A DNA stretch of 64,000 bases from Paraflavisolibacter caeni. Lineage in GTDB: Bacteria > Bacteroidota > Bacteroidia > Chitinophagales > Chitinophagaceae. Within the stretch, counting starts at the first letter, position 1, and each line of letters starts with the position of its first letter. The translations under genes and the position numbers were made by a program. The notes beneath the pieces were generated by a model. It was given only the letters and a program-made list of their open reading frames with translations. It was not told the origin of the DNA and did no database searches. This document shows, piece after piece, positions 51,898 to 60,914 of this stretch. The stretch spans positions 1 through 64,000 of the forward strand of contig NZ_JAOTIF010000030.1 of NCBI RefSeq assembly GCF_025628885.1, written 5' to 3'.

Positions 51898-53634
51898 TTA
51901 CCAACCAGCATTTTGAGTCAAAATAGAAAGAGCAGTTATTTTAGATTGAGGTACTGGGAATAAATAACGCTTAGGAGTAAATTTTAAAGGCTGACCATTT
52001 TGTTCATTTAAATTGTACACCTGGTATGTTTTGCCATCAGCACTAATTGCTATACCGTGCAACACACCAGTCAATTCAGGGATGGCAAGAGCCGTATTTT
52101 CATATCCTTGCTTCAATCCGCCAGAAGCTTGCATACCCCATCTCAACAAAGACCTATACCTGTCACCGTTTTCCAAAATGAGTTCCACATGTCTTTCCCT
52201 GCGGTAATCGTTCCACAGATCCTCTGCTGAAGAAGTGATTGAATTGGTAAACCCGCCGTGTTTCTGATATGTTTTCGTGATATAGGTCCTAGCAGTGGCC
52301 TCATCGCCCAGCCTGATACATGCTTCTGCATAATTGAGATAAGCCTCTCCCAAACGAAGTACGCTGTAACAAAAGTCAGTTGGATCGGAGTACCATAGTT
52401 TCTTTGCCTGGTACACATATTTTGCAAACAGATAGCCTGTTAAAGAGGCTCCACCAGAGATACATCCACCATTCAGCGGAGAGATGTTGGAAGAGCAATT
52501 TCCATCAGCACGCAGGTACGCTACGTTTCCAAAGTATTTTGAACTGTCGTATATAATTGAAGCGTAGAATCTTTTATCTCTATTCTTATACATTTTCTCA
52601 TATACGTTTGCTCCTGTAGTGATAAAAGATGTCTGATCCCACTTCTTTTGTTTGCCATCGGCGTCAGTTACCAAATAATCATCTACCAGGTCCTGGGTAG
52701 GCGCATAATTCATCCATCCTTCTATTGACTCCTTGAGCGGAAATTTCAGCAGCGCATTTGCAGTAAGCTTGGAAGGAATCTGATCAGAATTACACACCAG
52801 CGATTGCATCGGAGTTCCATCAAAACTGGTATTGGTGTTCTTACGGTCATATACCAAAATGTTTTCCGGAGAAGCGATGGCAGTGCTGTAGGCATTAAAC
52901 AAATTAGAATAATCGTCCAGGCTGTATTGCGTCATGGCAAAAAGAGCATCACCTGCAGTTCTTACGGCTGTATAATATTTATTGTCATTTATGTATGCTC
53001 CTGCCTGCAGGGCTACCCGCATTTTCAAAGCATAAGCGGCTCCTTTCGTTGCCCTTCCTCTAGTATTTGTCGCAGGTAGTAAATTAGCCGCGGAATCCAA
53101 GTTCGCCAGGGCGAAATCATAGGCATCCTTCATTGAAGAGCGGGGAATGTTAAAGTCACTATCAACATCTAATACATCCTTTACAATTTGCACCCCACCA
53201 AAACGGAATGCCAGGTAAGAATAGATAGAGCCTCTTAAGAAAAAAGCCTCACCGCGTAAAGTGTTTTTTTGAACATCAGTAAATGGTGCACCAGGTATAT
53301 TTTTCAACACCAGGTTTACCCTGCGGATATTACTAAATTGCGTCCAACCACCATCATAGTTGCGATCAATCTGTTCTGTTTTTTCAGAAGTATAAGACCC
53401 ACCCCATGGATGGTTTTTTACACTTTTAGTTATTGCATCGTAATTCCAGGAAAATATATACCCCATGCAATTGGCATAACAGGTATATATGTAACCTTCT
53501 GCCAAACTATAATTATTCCACACATCCTCTCCTGTATATTTATCAAGAGGCTTGGTATCCATTACTTTGTTACAAGAGGTAAAGGATATGGCAAAAATCA
53601 GTATTATATAAAGAAAGTATCTCATGATTTTCAT
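51898..53634 (-). CDS. SusD/RagB-family outer-membrane glycan-binding lipoprotein
   Basis: Partner of SusC: it captures oligosaccharide at the outer membrane and acts as a lid over the transporter. 578 aa, signal peptide with lipobox SFTSC near residues 16-20. The SusD fold is visible as TPR-like helices: NLVLKNIPGAPFTDVQKNTLRGEAFFLRGSIYSYLAFRFGGVQIV (shown here only as key landmarks NIPGAPF, RGEAFFLRG, FGGVQIV), GRATKGAAYALKMRVAL near 190, ENILVYDRKNTN and a C-terminal RLGEAYLNYAEACIRLGDE, RRERHVELILENGDRYRSLLRWG and PKRYLFPVPQSKI. Spacing to SusC is 21 bp. Glycan specificity is not readable by eye. Confidence 0.95.
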   Translation of the reverse strand: MKIMRYFLYIILIFAISFTSCNKVMDTKPLDKYTGEDVWNNYSLAEGYIYTCYANCMGYIFSWNYDAITKSVKNHPWGGSYTSEKTEQIDRNYDGGWTQFSNIRRVNLVLKNIPGAPFTDVQKNTLRGEAFFLRGSIYSYLAFRFGGVQIVKDVLDVDSDFNIPRSSMKDAYDFALANLDSAANLLPATNTRGRATKGAAYALKMRVALQAGAYINDNKYYTAVRTAGDALFAMTQYSLDDYSNLFNAYSTAIASPENILVYDRKNTNTSFDGTPMQSLVCNSDQIPSKLTANALLKFPLKESIEGWMNYAPTQDLVDDYLVTDADGKQKKWDQTSFITTGANVYEKMYKNRDKRFYASIIYDSSKYFGNVAYLRADGNCSSNISPLNGGCISGGASLTGYLFAKYVYQAKKLWYSDPTDFCYSVLRLGEAYLNYAEACIRLGDEATARTYITKTYQKHGGFTNSITSSAEDLWNDYRRERHVELILENGDRYRSLLRWGMQASGGLKQGYENTALAIPELTGVLHGIAISADGKTYQVYNLNEQNGQPLKFTPKRYLFPVPQSKITALSILTQNAGW

Positions 53635-53655
53635 TAGTTTAATTAAATAAGGCTC

Positions 53656-56600
53656 TTAAAAACCAAAACGGACGCCCATTGAATAAGTCTTGTTTACAGG
53701 GTAGAAGAAATTATTATTGTCAGCTAATTCGGGATCAAAATATTTATTAACAGGTGATGATGTCCACAAATTAGTACCACTTACATGGGCAGATAATTCA
53801 TTAAAGAAGCTGGATTTCTTCATGATCCGTTTGAAATCATAAGAAAGGGTTACGCTCTTAAGCCTTACAAAACGAGCATTCTTTAACCAGAAAGTGCTGG
53901 TGGTGTAGTTATTTCCACTGTTCATCGTATTATTACCGGCTCTTGGATAACTAGCATCCGTATTGCTGGATAACCAGTAATCTTTCTGAAAATCAAAATT
54001 TATGCGGTTAAAACCCTCTCCAGCTTGTATTAAGCCTCCAAGGTACACATTACGGGTTCCGGTGCCTTGTACAAGCGCATCCAGGCGAAGCCCTTTGTAT
54101 TGTAAGCCAACGGGAACACCAAACGTAAAGCGGGGAGATTGTGATTTTCCTAAACGACGGTTATCCTGACTATCAATCTTTCCATCGCCATTCGTATCTG
54201 CCAGCCAAACATCGCCCAATCCTAATGCTGTAGAAGTTATACGAACTGGATTATTTAAGATATCATGGTAGTCCTGATACAAGCCATTTGATAAAAGCAT
54301 AGCGCCATAATAGTTTTGGTCAAAACCCTGGCTACGCGTAAATGGATTCATCAATGCTACACTATCCTCATTGGTATTTTCCCAGAGGTAATTGAAGTAG
54401 GTAGCATTGAACCCAATATATCCCTTAAGGTCATTCTTAATTTTAAAATTATAGTTTAAAGAGAAGTCCAATCCTTCCTTGCGCGTTGCAGCATCTGTAA
54501 GCACCTGTGGTAAACTTGTCCCTAAAGGATCGGTATAGCGGAAGGCAGGGCTACCCAATATATTTTTTGTTCTTGTATAGAAATAGTCAACACCTCCAGA
54601 CAATTTTTTATTCAATACTTCGAATTCAAATCCAAAATCACGTGCACGAGTATCAAACCAGGTAATATTCTGATCTGCGACTGTCAGGCCACCTTCAGAA
54701 TATCCATTTTGAAGATTTCCATTGGCAACATATACCTGGGAATTTACACTATACGTTGGTAAATAAGCATATTTGCCGCCTATGGAACCAGTTTCGCCAT
54801 ATGAACCCTTAAATTTCAAATAGGAGAATACCTTATCCAGATTCAGTTGTTTATAGAAACCTTCTGATGATAAAACCCAGCCAGCACTCACAGCAGGGAA
54901 GAATCCAAATCGTTTTGAAGGAGGGAAATAATCCGACCCATCATAACGGCCACTCATTTCCAGCAGGTATTTAGCTGCGTAGTCATATTTTACTCTTCCT
55001 ACATAACCAACTTCTCCCCATTCACTTGCTGAACCATTATTCAACTGAGAGGAGGCATCTCCGGCAAATAGCTGGTCAATGGCTGTAGAAGGGAAGTTAT
55101 TTCTGGAAGCACTAAACCCATTGTTACTACCTCCTCTTACAATCGAAACAAAAGTGGCACCTACGGAATGTCTGTCAAAGCTTCTGCTGTAGTCGGCCTG
55201 GAATTCCGCATTATATGCCTTCGTACTATTGCTGGATTGAGATAAAGAAGCATTAGGTGTTGGATAAATCGTACCATCTGTCTTGTACTGAGTAGCCAGC
55301 ACATTAAATGTTTTGGAAGGATTCATCGTAAATGCATAGTCGCCTAATGCTTTAAAGCTCAATCCTTTTACCATAGGTACATTCCAGGTAAATGTAAGGT
55401 TACCGTCATTGAAAAAAGCTTCTGAACGGCTGTAACCAGGAGAATAGATTTCAGCAAGTGGGTGATCCACCAAAGGTGCTAAACTACCATCCTTATTAAA
55501 GGCCTGGTCCAATGGACTTTTGGCTACTATATGGCTGAATATTGAGGCCGTACCGGCAGGTGGTTGGGTTGAAGAGGAATAATACCCGCTCAGGCCAAGC
55601 GCTACATTCAAACCAATGGATTCAAAATCGGAACTAACTTTAGTATTGTAGGAAAAACGCTGAACTTTATAAGCATTGTTTACGTAGTTGCTCCCCTGGT
55701 TGAAATAGCCCAGGCCCACATAATATTTTGTCTGCTTGTTACCACCGCTCAAGGATAAATTGTGCGATTGCTGACTGGCGTATTTTCTAAAAGCCAGGCC
55801 ATACCAGTCTGTATTTGGGTAAATATCAGGACTGATGCCACTTTTTATAGAGTCCAACTGACCCTGCCTGTATGATGAATATGGACCGAAACCCATTTCT
55901 GCCCCAATGGCATTGGCAACGAGGGCCTTATCATATGAATTGATCAATTTAGGAAACAGGTTAGGCGTATTCCAGGCAATGTTGTTGGAATAATTGATTA
56001 CTGATTTGCCAGCAACTCCTGATTTTGTGGTTACCAATACAATACCAGCAGAAGCCTTCGCTCCATATACGGCAGTGGCTGAGGCATCTTTCAGGAAACT
56101 GATGTTTTCAATGTCGTTCACGTTCAGGGCAACGAAGGCAGCACCATCCCTGATGATTCCATCGATTACGTATAATGGTGTATTCTGACCGATCAATGGC
56201 TCGCCACCTCTTATGGTCAAAGAAGGCACGCTGCCGGGCGCTCCTCCACTAAAATTTACGACTACACCTGCAACCCGACCAGCAATTGCAGACTGGATAT
56301 CGGTATAAGGCGCATCTTTAAAATTATCAGTTTTTAAAGTAGTAACAGCACTGGTTACTTTTTGTTTTGATTGCTTTCCATATCCTACCACTACAATATC
56401 CTGCTGTTGGGCAGCAGAGATCAACATGGTGATATTTAAACTAGATTTTCCTTTAATGCTCACTTCTGCATTTTCCATTCCTATATAAGAAACGATCAAT
56501 GTTGATACATTTTCAGGAACGTTGATAACAAACTCACCTTTTTCATTGGTCACCGTACCACTGCTAGAGCCTTTAACCACCACACTTGCTCCTGCCAGCG

Positions 56601-57063
56601 GTTTGCCATCCGAGTCTTTTACTACCCCTTTAATAGGCGTGCTTGTAGTCGTCACCACAGGTGAACTACCAGTTTCAGGCTCCGTAATGAAAGCAGATAG
56701 GGCAACCGGTTTCAGAACAATCTGATCACCATTCACTTCGTATTGAACATTGAAAGGATTCAGGAGTTTGTACAACACCGACCCCAATTCTTCATTATTT
56801 GCAACAATGGTCGTTTTATTGCGGTCCGGAATATTTGAAGAGATATAAACAAATTTCACTTCGGCCTTTTTACCTATCTGCCTGAGGATGTTTTTCATTA
56901 CTTCCTGATCAGCAGAAATGGATATCTTCTTTTTTAAAATTTCCTGTCCATTTGCAGGTTCAGCATAAGAGATACCCGCCAAACACATGATCATTAAAAC
57001 GGGCAGCAGTCCTATTCTCATAAATTGAAAAATTAGCCGTTTAAGGCGTTCACGATTTTGCAT
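53656..57063 (-). CDS. SusC/RagA TonB-dependent transporter with STN signalling domain
   Basis: Outer-membrane transporter of 1135 aa that imports oligosaccharides with TonB energy. Order: signal peptide (LLPVLMIMCLAGISYAEPANG), STN domain about 45-112 (KISISADQEVMKNILRQIG), carboxypeptidase-regulatory-like domain about 142-215 (GVVKDSDGKPLAGASVVVKG), plug about 225-345 (GYGKQSKQKVTSAVTTLK; LTIRGGEPLIGQNTPLYVIDG) and a 22-strand barrel to the closing GVRFGF. An STN domain in a SusC means it can signal to a FecR anti-sigma factor, and exactly such a gene lies 243 bp upstream. That gap contains two hairpins. Length is typical for STN-bearing SusC. The import cargo is unknown. Confidence 0.96.
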   Translation of the reverse strand: MQNRERLKRLIFQFMRIGLLPVLMIMCLAGISYAEPANGQEILKKKISISADQEVMKNILRQIGKKAEVKFVYISSNIPDRNKTTIVANNEELGSVLYKLLNPFNVQYEVNGDQIVLKPVALSAFITEPETGSSPVVTTTSTPIKGVVKDSDGKPLAGASVVVKGSSSGTVTNEKGEFVINVPENVSTLIVSYIGMENAEVSIKGKSSLNITMLISAAQQQDIVVVGYGKQSKQKVTSAVTTLKTDNFKDAPYTDIQSAIAGRVAGVVVNFSGGAPGSVPSLTIRGGEPLIGQNTPLYVIDGIIRDGAAFVALNVNDIENISFLKDASATAVYGAKASAGIVLVTTKSGVAGKSVINYSNNIAWNTPNLFPKLINSYDKALVANAIGAEMGFGPYSSYRQGQLDSIKSGISPDIYPNTDWYGLAFRKYASQQSHNLSLSGGNKQTKYYVGLGYFNQGSNYVNNAYKVQRFSYNTKVSSDFESIGLNVALGLSGYYSSSTQPPAGTASIFSHIVAKSPLDQAFNKDGSLAPLVDHPLAEIYSPGYSRSEAFFNDGNLTFTWNVPMVKGLSFKALGDYAFTMNPSKTFNVLATQYKTDGTIYPTPNASLSQSSNSTKAYNAEFQADYSRSFDRHSVGATFVSIVRGGSNNGFSASRNNFPSTAIDQLFAGDASSQLNNGSASEWGEVGYVGRVKYDYAAKYLLEMSGRYDGSDYFPPSKRFGFFPAVSAGWVLSSEGFYKQLNLDKVFSYLKFKGSYGETGSIGGKYAYLPTYSVNSQVYVANGNLQNGYSEGGLTVADQNITWFDTRARDFGFEFEVLNKKLSGGVDYFYTRTKNILGSPAFRYTDPLGTSLPQVLTDAATRKEGLDFSLNYNFKIKNDLKGYIGFNATYFNYLWENTNEDSVALMNPFTRSQGFDQNYYGAMLLSNGLYQDYHDILNNPVRITSTALGLGDVWLADTNGDGKIDSQDNRRLGKSQSPRFTFGVPVGLQYKGLRLDALVQGTGTRNVYLGGLIQAGEGFNRINFDFQKDYWLSSNTDASYPRAGNNTMNSGNNYTTSTFWLKNARFVRLKSVTLSYDFKRIMKKSSFFNELSAHVSGTNLWTSSPVNKYFDPELADNNNFFYPVNKTYSMGVRFGF

Positions 57064-57106
57064 AACTTTACTAGGTTTTGGTTAAAAAATCAAAATGATC
57101 ACAACA

Positions 57107-57173
57107 GCCCCGCCGCCATACCACTGTGACGGGGCGTTCTTTGCAGGCCGGTTCTGTTTGCAGCAGTACCGGC
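57107..57173. other. Two hairpins in the leader between the anti-sigma gene and SusC
   Basis: GCCCCG/CGGGGC (57107-57112 with 57130-57135) and GCCGGT/ACCGGC (57147-57152 with 57168-57173, extended by CTG/CAG). The second is followed by T-rich sequence on the plus strand only. They fall in the transcribed gap before SusC and could cause partial termination or stabilise the SusC message; the plus-strand T-tract has no matching gene. Confidence 0.5.
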
Positions 57174-57306
57174 TTTTATTTACTTGCAGGAGTATTCTTT
57201 TCAGGTTGAATTATATAACATAAGCAATCGTTTTTAGTGGTTAAGAAATAGTATACGGCTGTCTGGCAAGAAAGTTCTAGCAATGAGAGATTAATTGACT
57301 TTCTCT

Positions 57307-58410
57307 CTATTCGCAGGGTTTTGCCTCTATTGTAACCTGTCCATCTATCACCTGGTATTTTGCATCCATAGCCTTGCAAATCAGTTCAAGCTTTTTATAA
57401 ATAGATTCATCGCGCAGGTCGGCTGTAAGCTTGCAATTTTTAACAGCTTCTTTATCGTAAACAATACTAATACTATAGGCTTCCCTGATCTGTTCCAAAA
57501 CTTCAACAACAGGAACATCTTCGTATTGAAAATTATTTTTTATTTCAGCAGGATTGATCATTACAGGCCTGTCAATCAATGTTTTTTGAAACTTCTGTTG
57601 CTGTCGTGAATAAACCAATTCCTGGTTTGGTGTTAATACCATACCATTCAAATTTTTGCTATTCAATTCTTTCTTATCCCGGATATTGGTTTTATCATAA
57701 ACTGCAACTTTGCCAGTTCGTACTATTATTGAAATCTTTTGATCTTTTTCATTTGCCTTGATCGTAAAACTTGTCCCCAATACTTTAGTCACCAATTCAT
57801 GGCTAAATACCCTGAAAGGCTTATTTGGATTTTTCGTCACTTCAAAAAAAGCTTCTCCAGAAAGGAAAACATCACGGGTATCCAATGATGAAAATTGTTC
57901 AGCATAACGGATGATTGCTTTGGGCGCTAAACGGATCGTGCTTCCATCCTGCATGTGCACGATCTTATCCTTGCTGCCGGAGTTATATTCTTCAATTAAG
58001 CCGCGTTTTTTTGCTGGCAAATCTGCATCTGCCAGGTTTTCATTATTGATAGAGGAAAATGGTAACAATGTATAATAGGCCACAGCCCCGGTCACCAATA
58101 TTCCAATCAGGATAGCAGCATATTTCCATCTTGATAAGGAAGCAAGAATGCCCATTGTTCGCGGCTTTTGGATCCTATCCATTATCGCACGCATTTCATG
58201 ATTTAACGTTTCCTCTTCAAGGCTTTTCTCCTTTACTTTAAAGGAAAGCAAGATGGTGCGGGCTTCACTGATCATTGATTGTTTATGTGGATTCTGGAGC
58301 AACCAATTTTGCCACCAGACATTATCTTCTGTGTTATTATCAAACACCCAGTTAATAAAATCCTGATCCATTATAAAATCATCAACATCATATTGACTAT
58401 AGTCATTCAT
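57307..58410 (-). CDS. FecR-family anti-sigma factor
   Basis: Inner-membrane protein of about 367 aa that holds the ECF sigma factor and senses the STN domain of SusC. ATG at 58410 (MNDYSQYDVDDFIMDQDF) fits the family N-terminus; an ATG at 58419 adds three residues and the open frame reaches a TTG at 58452. Cytoplasmic part to about 93, single membrane segment about 96-116 (YAAILIGILVTGAVAYYTLL), periplasmic FecR domain with DGSTIRLAPKAIIRY, VFLSGEAFFEVTKNPNKPFRVFS and VLGTSFTIKANEKDQKI, and a C-terminal DUF4974-like domain (FQYEDVPVVEVLEQIREAYSI). It is 94 bp after the sigma gene. Confidence 0.94.
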   Translation of the reverse strand: MNDYSQYDVDDFIMDQDFINWVFDNNTEDNVWWQNWLLQNPHKQSMISEARTILLSFKVKEKSLEEETLNHEMRAIMDRIQKPRTMGILASLSRWKYAAILIGILVTGAVAYYTLLPFSSINNENLADADLPAKKRGLIEEYNSGSKDKIVHMQDGSTIRLAPKAIIRYAEQFSSLDTRDVFLSGEAFFEVTKNPNKPFRVFSHELVTKVLGTSFTIKANEKDQKISIIVRTGKVAVYDKTNIRDKKELNSKNLNGMVLTPNQELVYSRQQQKFQKTLIDRPVMINPAEIKNNFQYEDVPVVEVLEQIREAYSISIVYDKEAVKNCKLTADLRDESIYKKLELICKAMDAKYQVIDGQVTIEAKPCE

Positions 58411-58503
58411 GAGGTGCATGTTTTTATATATAGAACAGCTATCAAACCCCAACTACTGTCTATTTTTAAACTTTTTGTAAAAGATGCGCAAACGTTTGCA
58501 CTG

Positions 58504-59157
58504 TTAATACTTAAGTAAGAGCAGGCTTATCACTGTAACTTCCTGCCAGAATACCCTGATTTTCCGGAGACTTTCGTGAAGGAGATTGTAAACTGATTGC
58601 TTATTGATCTGCATGATTTTAGCTACCTGATCATGATCGAGCTGTTGGTAATAAATGAGGTAGATCACTTCTTTTTGCCGTGCAGGAAGCCGATCAAGCG
58701 TCTGGCGAAGTTTAGCGGCCTTTTCTTCATTCAACTGCTTTTCCACGATGACATCTTCAATAGAAAATTCAAGGGCGAAATCATAATCTATTATTTCATC
58801 ACCGCCTATAGACAGTTTTCTTTTGTCTTGAGCACCAACCCGGATGATCCTTCTCTTTAACGCAATTAGTAAATATTGTTTCAGATAACTGATAGTTCCT
58901 GTCTTATGACGGTTCTGCCATAGATTAATGAAAACATCCTGGATGCAGTCAGCAATTATCGTTTCATCTTTTGTAAAATGCTGTCCATAACGATACATGG
59001 AAGGATAATACTTTTTCATGATCGCAGAAAAAGCTCCTTCGTCATTTTTTTTCAGACCTTCTAATATTTCTGCATCAGTCTTCAGCAATCGTAATTGTTT
59101 TTCAGTTAATAATGATGAAAGATTTACCGATAAAAACATAGTGTTACGGCAATACAT
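58504..59157 (-). CDS. ECF-type RNA polymerase sigma factor
   Basis: Sigma-70 family extracytoplasmic factor of 217 aa (start at ATG 59157; 59139 also possible). Region 2 is about 45-110 (AFSAIMKKYYPSMYRYGQHF, IADCIQDVFINLWQN with the usual DDC/Q-DVF core) and region 4 about 150-205 (LDRLPARQKEVIYLIYYQQLDHDQVAKIM and SVYNLLHESLRKIR helix-turn-helix). The SusC-STN/FecR/ECF trio is a classic trans-envelope switch, so this factor most likely transcribes its own operon when the glycan binds SusC. Its upstream gap (59158-59320) has no other gene; AAACGATCAGAGTATAAT occurs at 59269-59286. Confidence 0.95.
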   Translation of the reverse strand: MYCRNTMFLSVNLSSLLTEKQLRLLKTDAEILEGLKKNDEGAFSAIMKKYYPSMYRYGQHFTKDETIIADCIQDVFINLWQNRHKTGTISYLKQYLLIALKRRIIRVGAQDKRKLSIGGDEIIDYDFALEFSIEDVIVEKQLNEEKAAKLRQTLDRLPARQKEVIYLIYYQQLDHDQVAKIMQINKQSVYNLLHESLRKIRVFWQEVTVISLLLLKY

Positions 59158-59263
59158 CTCATCATAAATGAGATTTTACAAAAACAAAAAGTTATTGTTT
59201 TATTAAAATATGCAAAAATACAATTGCCAGCCACCCGGAAAAATAGATTAAACTACGCCATTA

Positions 59264-59286
59264 ATGGATTATACTCTGATCGTTTG
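59264..59286 (-). repeat. Repeated AAACGATCAGAGTATAATC motif, copy 1
   Basis: AAACGATCAGAGTATAATCCAT on the minus strand, about 107-129 bp before the sigma-factor ATG. The same sequence, with T for C near the end, lies at 45534-45556. It is not inside any gene. Confidence 0.65.
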
Positions 59287-59320
59287 AATAACCCGACTAG
59301 TATGCATTGATAAAAACAAG

Positions 59321-59344
59321 TAAGGGGCCTGGAAAAGCCCCTTA
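59321..59344 (-). terminator. Terminator after the sialate O-acetylesterase operon
   Basis: Eight-bp stem TAAGGGGC/GCCCCTTA around a CTGGAAAA loop, followed on the minus strand by TTGTTTTTATC. It lies about 100 bp past the last stop of operon F. It is nearly identical to 45407-45430. Confidence 0.82.
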
Positions 59345-59442
59345 GTAATCATACTAAAATTGCCATATGAGAGAAAAATTTTCTTATCAATTGTCATTGC
59401 CGGCAATCGCCGATCCTGAAACACATCCGAGCCATGCGGAAC

Positions 59443-60906
59443 TCATGATCCAACCTTCCATTTAACAGCATCTGTACGGAAAGGAACTGCAGGAAGTCCT
59501 GCCCCGTTGTACAGGTTTGGCATAGCAGCCTCATTCCATGCAAAGCGCACGGCAGCAGGTTTAGTAATTTCAGGAGCAGATACAATAATCTTCTGACCAT
59601 GAATTTCAGCCGTTGCAGGAACAAACTTTCCATCATTGCCTGCTATGGTAAACCAGTTTAAGGGTGCATTATCCATACTTTTTAATCCATCTGCATATTT
59701 GAAAGACAGGACGGCTTTACCATTTTTCACTTTCATGCTCCTAAAAACAGGTCCACTGCTTACAACCTTTTTATTATAATCATTTGCCATTGAAAGTAAA
59801 GCCAGCCTCCTGCCTACTTCCCATTTATAAGATGGGTGAATGTCGGTAAGAGTATCTACCAGGTCAGTCACAACAGCCATCCCTGTATTAGGTATCTTTA
59901 ACGCTTGTGTCTGTCCTTCCCAAAATTCTGGAAGCGTTTCAGGAGTGTGCGCTATGCGATTCTGGTTTTTGGAATAATAGAATGGAGCAATCTGAACCGA
60001 ATAGAAAGGGAGGTTGTCATTTCCCCATTGTTTGCGCCAGCCTTCAATTAATGCCTGCATTTTATCGGCATAACGTATGCCATCATTGATCAGGCAATTC
60101 GACTCGCCCTGGTACCAAAGAAAGCCGCGTATGGCAAAGGGCGCCAAGGGCTGTATCATGCTTTTATAATTCATTCCAGGGGCAACGCTATCAATCATAA
60201 AAGGCGTTTTCCCGCCCTCGGCAGCAAATGCAGGCAAAGCTTTGTAGGCCTCCGCGGGTGTCCATGGTTCTATACGGCTTCCGCCCCATGAAGAAGAAAT
60301 CACACCAATTGGCATGTTTAGCTCTGACTGAATATTTTTTGCGAAATAAAAACCTGCAGCAGAAAATTGCGCCAAAGCTTTACCGCTGCATTCATTCCAG
60401 CCGGTGGTTGTTACATCAGGACTGCTTAATACTTTCTCAACTTTAAATATGCGAATGTTGGGATAGGTTTTCGTTAACTCCAGCGCGGCACTGTCAACTC
60501 CTTTCTTAGGTTTCGCATAATTGTTCGGCAACTTCATGGTATATTCCATATTCGACTGGCCCGAACATAACCATACTTCACCTACCAGGATATTAGATAG
60601 GGTAATGGTATTGCTGGCAGTTATCGTCATCTCCTGGGGCTTATCCGATGCTTTTAAAGGAGATAGCACTACTTTCCAATTTCCAGCCGCATCGGCTTTA
60701 GTCGTTTTTTGCTGGCCAGAAAAGGATACGGTAACCATTTCGCCTGGTGTAGCCCATCCCCAGACAGGTACCGTCTTTTCACGTTGCAAAACCATATTAC
60801 TTCCCAGCACTTTAGGCAGTCTAACCTGAGCCTGAATAAAAGTAGTAGAAGCCAAAAGGAGAAGAAGGGAGGACAGTGTTCTTAATCTCATTGTTTTTAT
60901 TATCAT
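59443..60906 (-). CDS. Sialate O-acetylesterase-like SGNH esterase
   Basis: Removes O-acetyl groups from sialic acids or other sugars. About 487 aa, start at ATG 60906 (MIIKTMRLRTLSSLLLLLAST, signal peptide), 8 bp after the lactonase stop; an ATG at 60954 would overlap it. SGNH landmarks are catalytic Ser in SGQSNMEYTM near 120, SSSWGGSRIEPW near 210, LWYQGESNC near 260 (Asn block) and Asp/His in LTDIHPSYKWEVGRRLALLS near 360. Two beta domains frame the esterase core, as usual for the family. No sialidase is visible in the window, so the acetylated sugar need not be sialic acid. Confidence 0.92.
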   Translation of the reverse strand: MIIKTMRLRTLSSLLLLLASTTFIQAQVRLPKVLGSNMVLQREKTVPVWGWATPGEMVTVSFSGQQKTTKADAAGNWKVVLSPLKASDKPQEMTITASNTITLSNILVGEVWLCSGQSNMEYTMKLPNNYAKPKKGVDSAALELTKTYPNIRIFKVEKVLSSPDVTTTGWNECSGKALAQFSAAGFYFAKNIQSELNMPIGVISSSWGGSRIEPWTPAEAYKALPAFAAEGGKTPFMIDSVAPGMNYKSMIQPLAPFAIRGFLWYQGESNCLINDGIRYADKMQALIEGWRKQWGNDNLPFYSVQIAPFYYSKNQNRIAHTPETLPEFWEGQTQALKIPNTGMAVVTDLVDTLTDIHPSYKWEVGRRLALLSMANDYNKKVVSSGPVFRSMKVKNGKAVLSFKYADGLKSMDNAPLNWFTIAGNDGKFVPATAEIHGQKIIVSAPEITKPAAVRFAWNEAAMPNLYNGAGLPAVPFRTDAVKWKVGS

Positions 60907-60914
60907 TTTTTTGT

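Noticed and set aside
57147-57173. Plus-strand terminator for a gene facing the opposite way
   Set aside because: The T-tract fits the plus strand, but no plus-strand gene precedes it; more likely an mRNA structure in the SusC leader.
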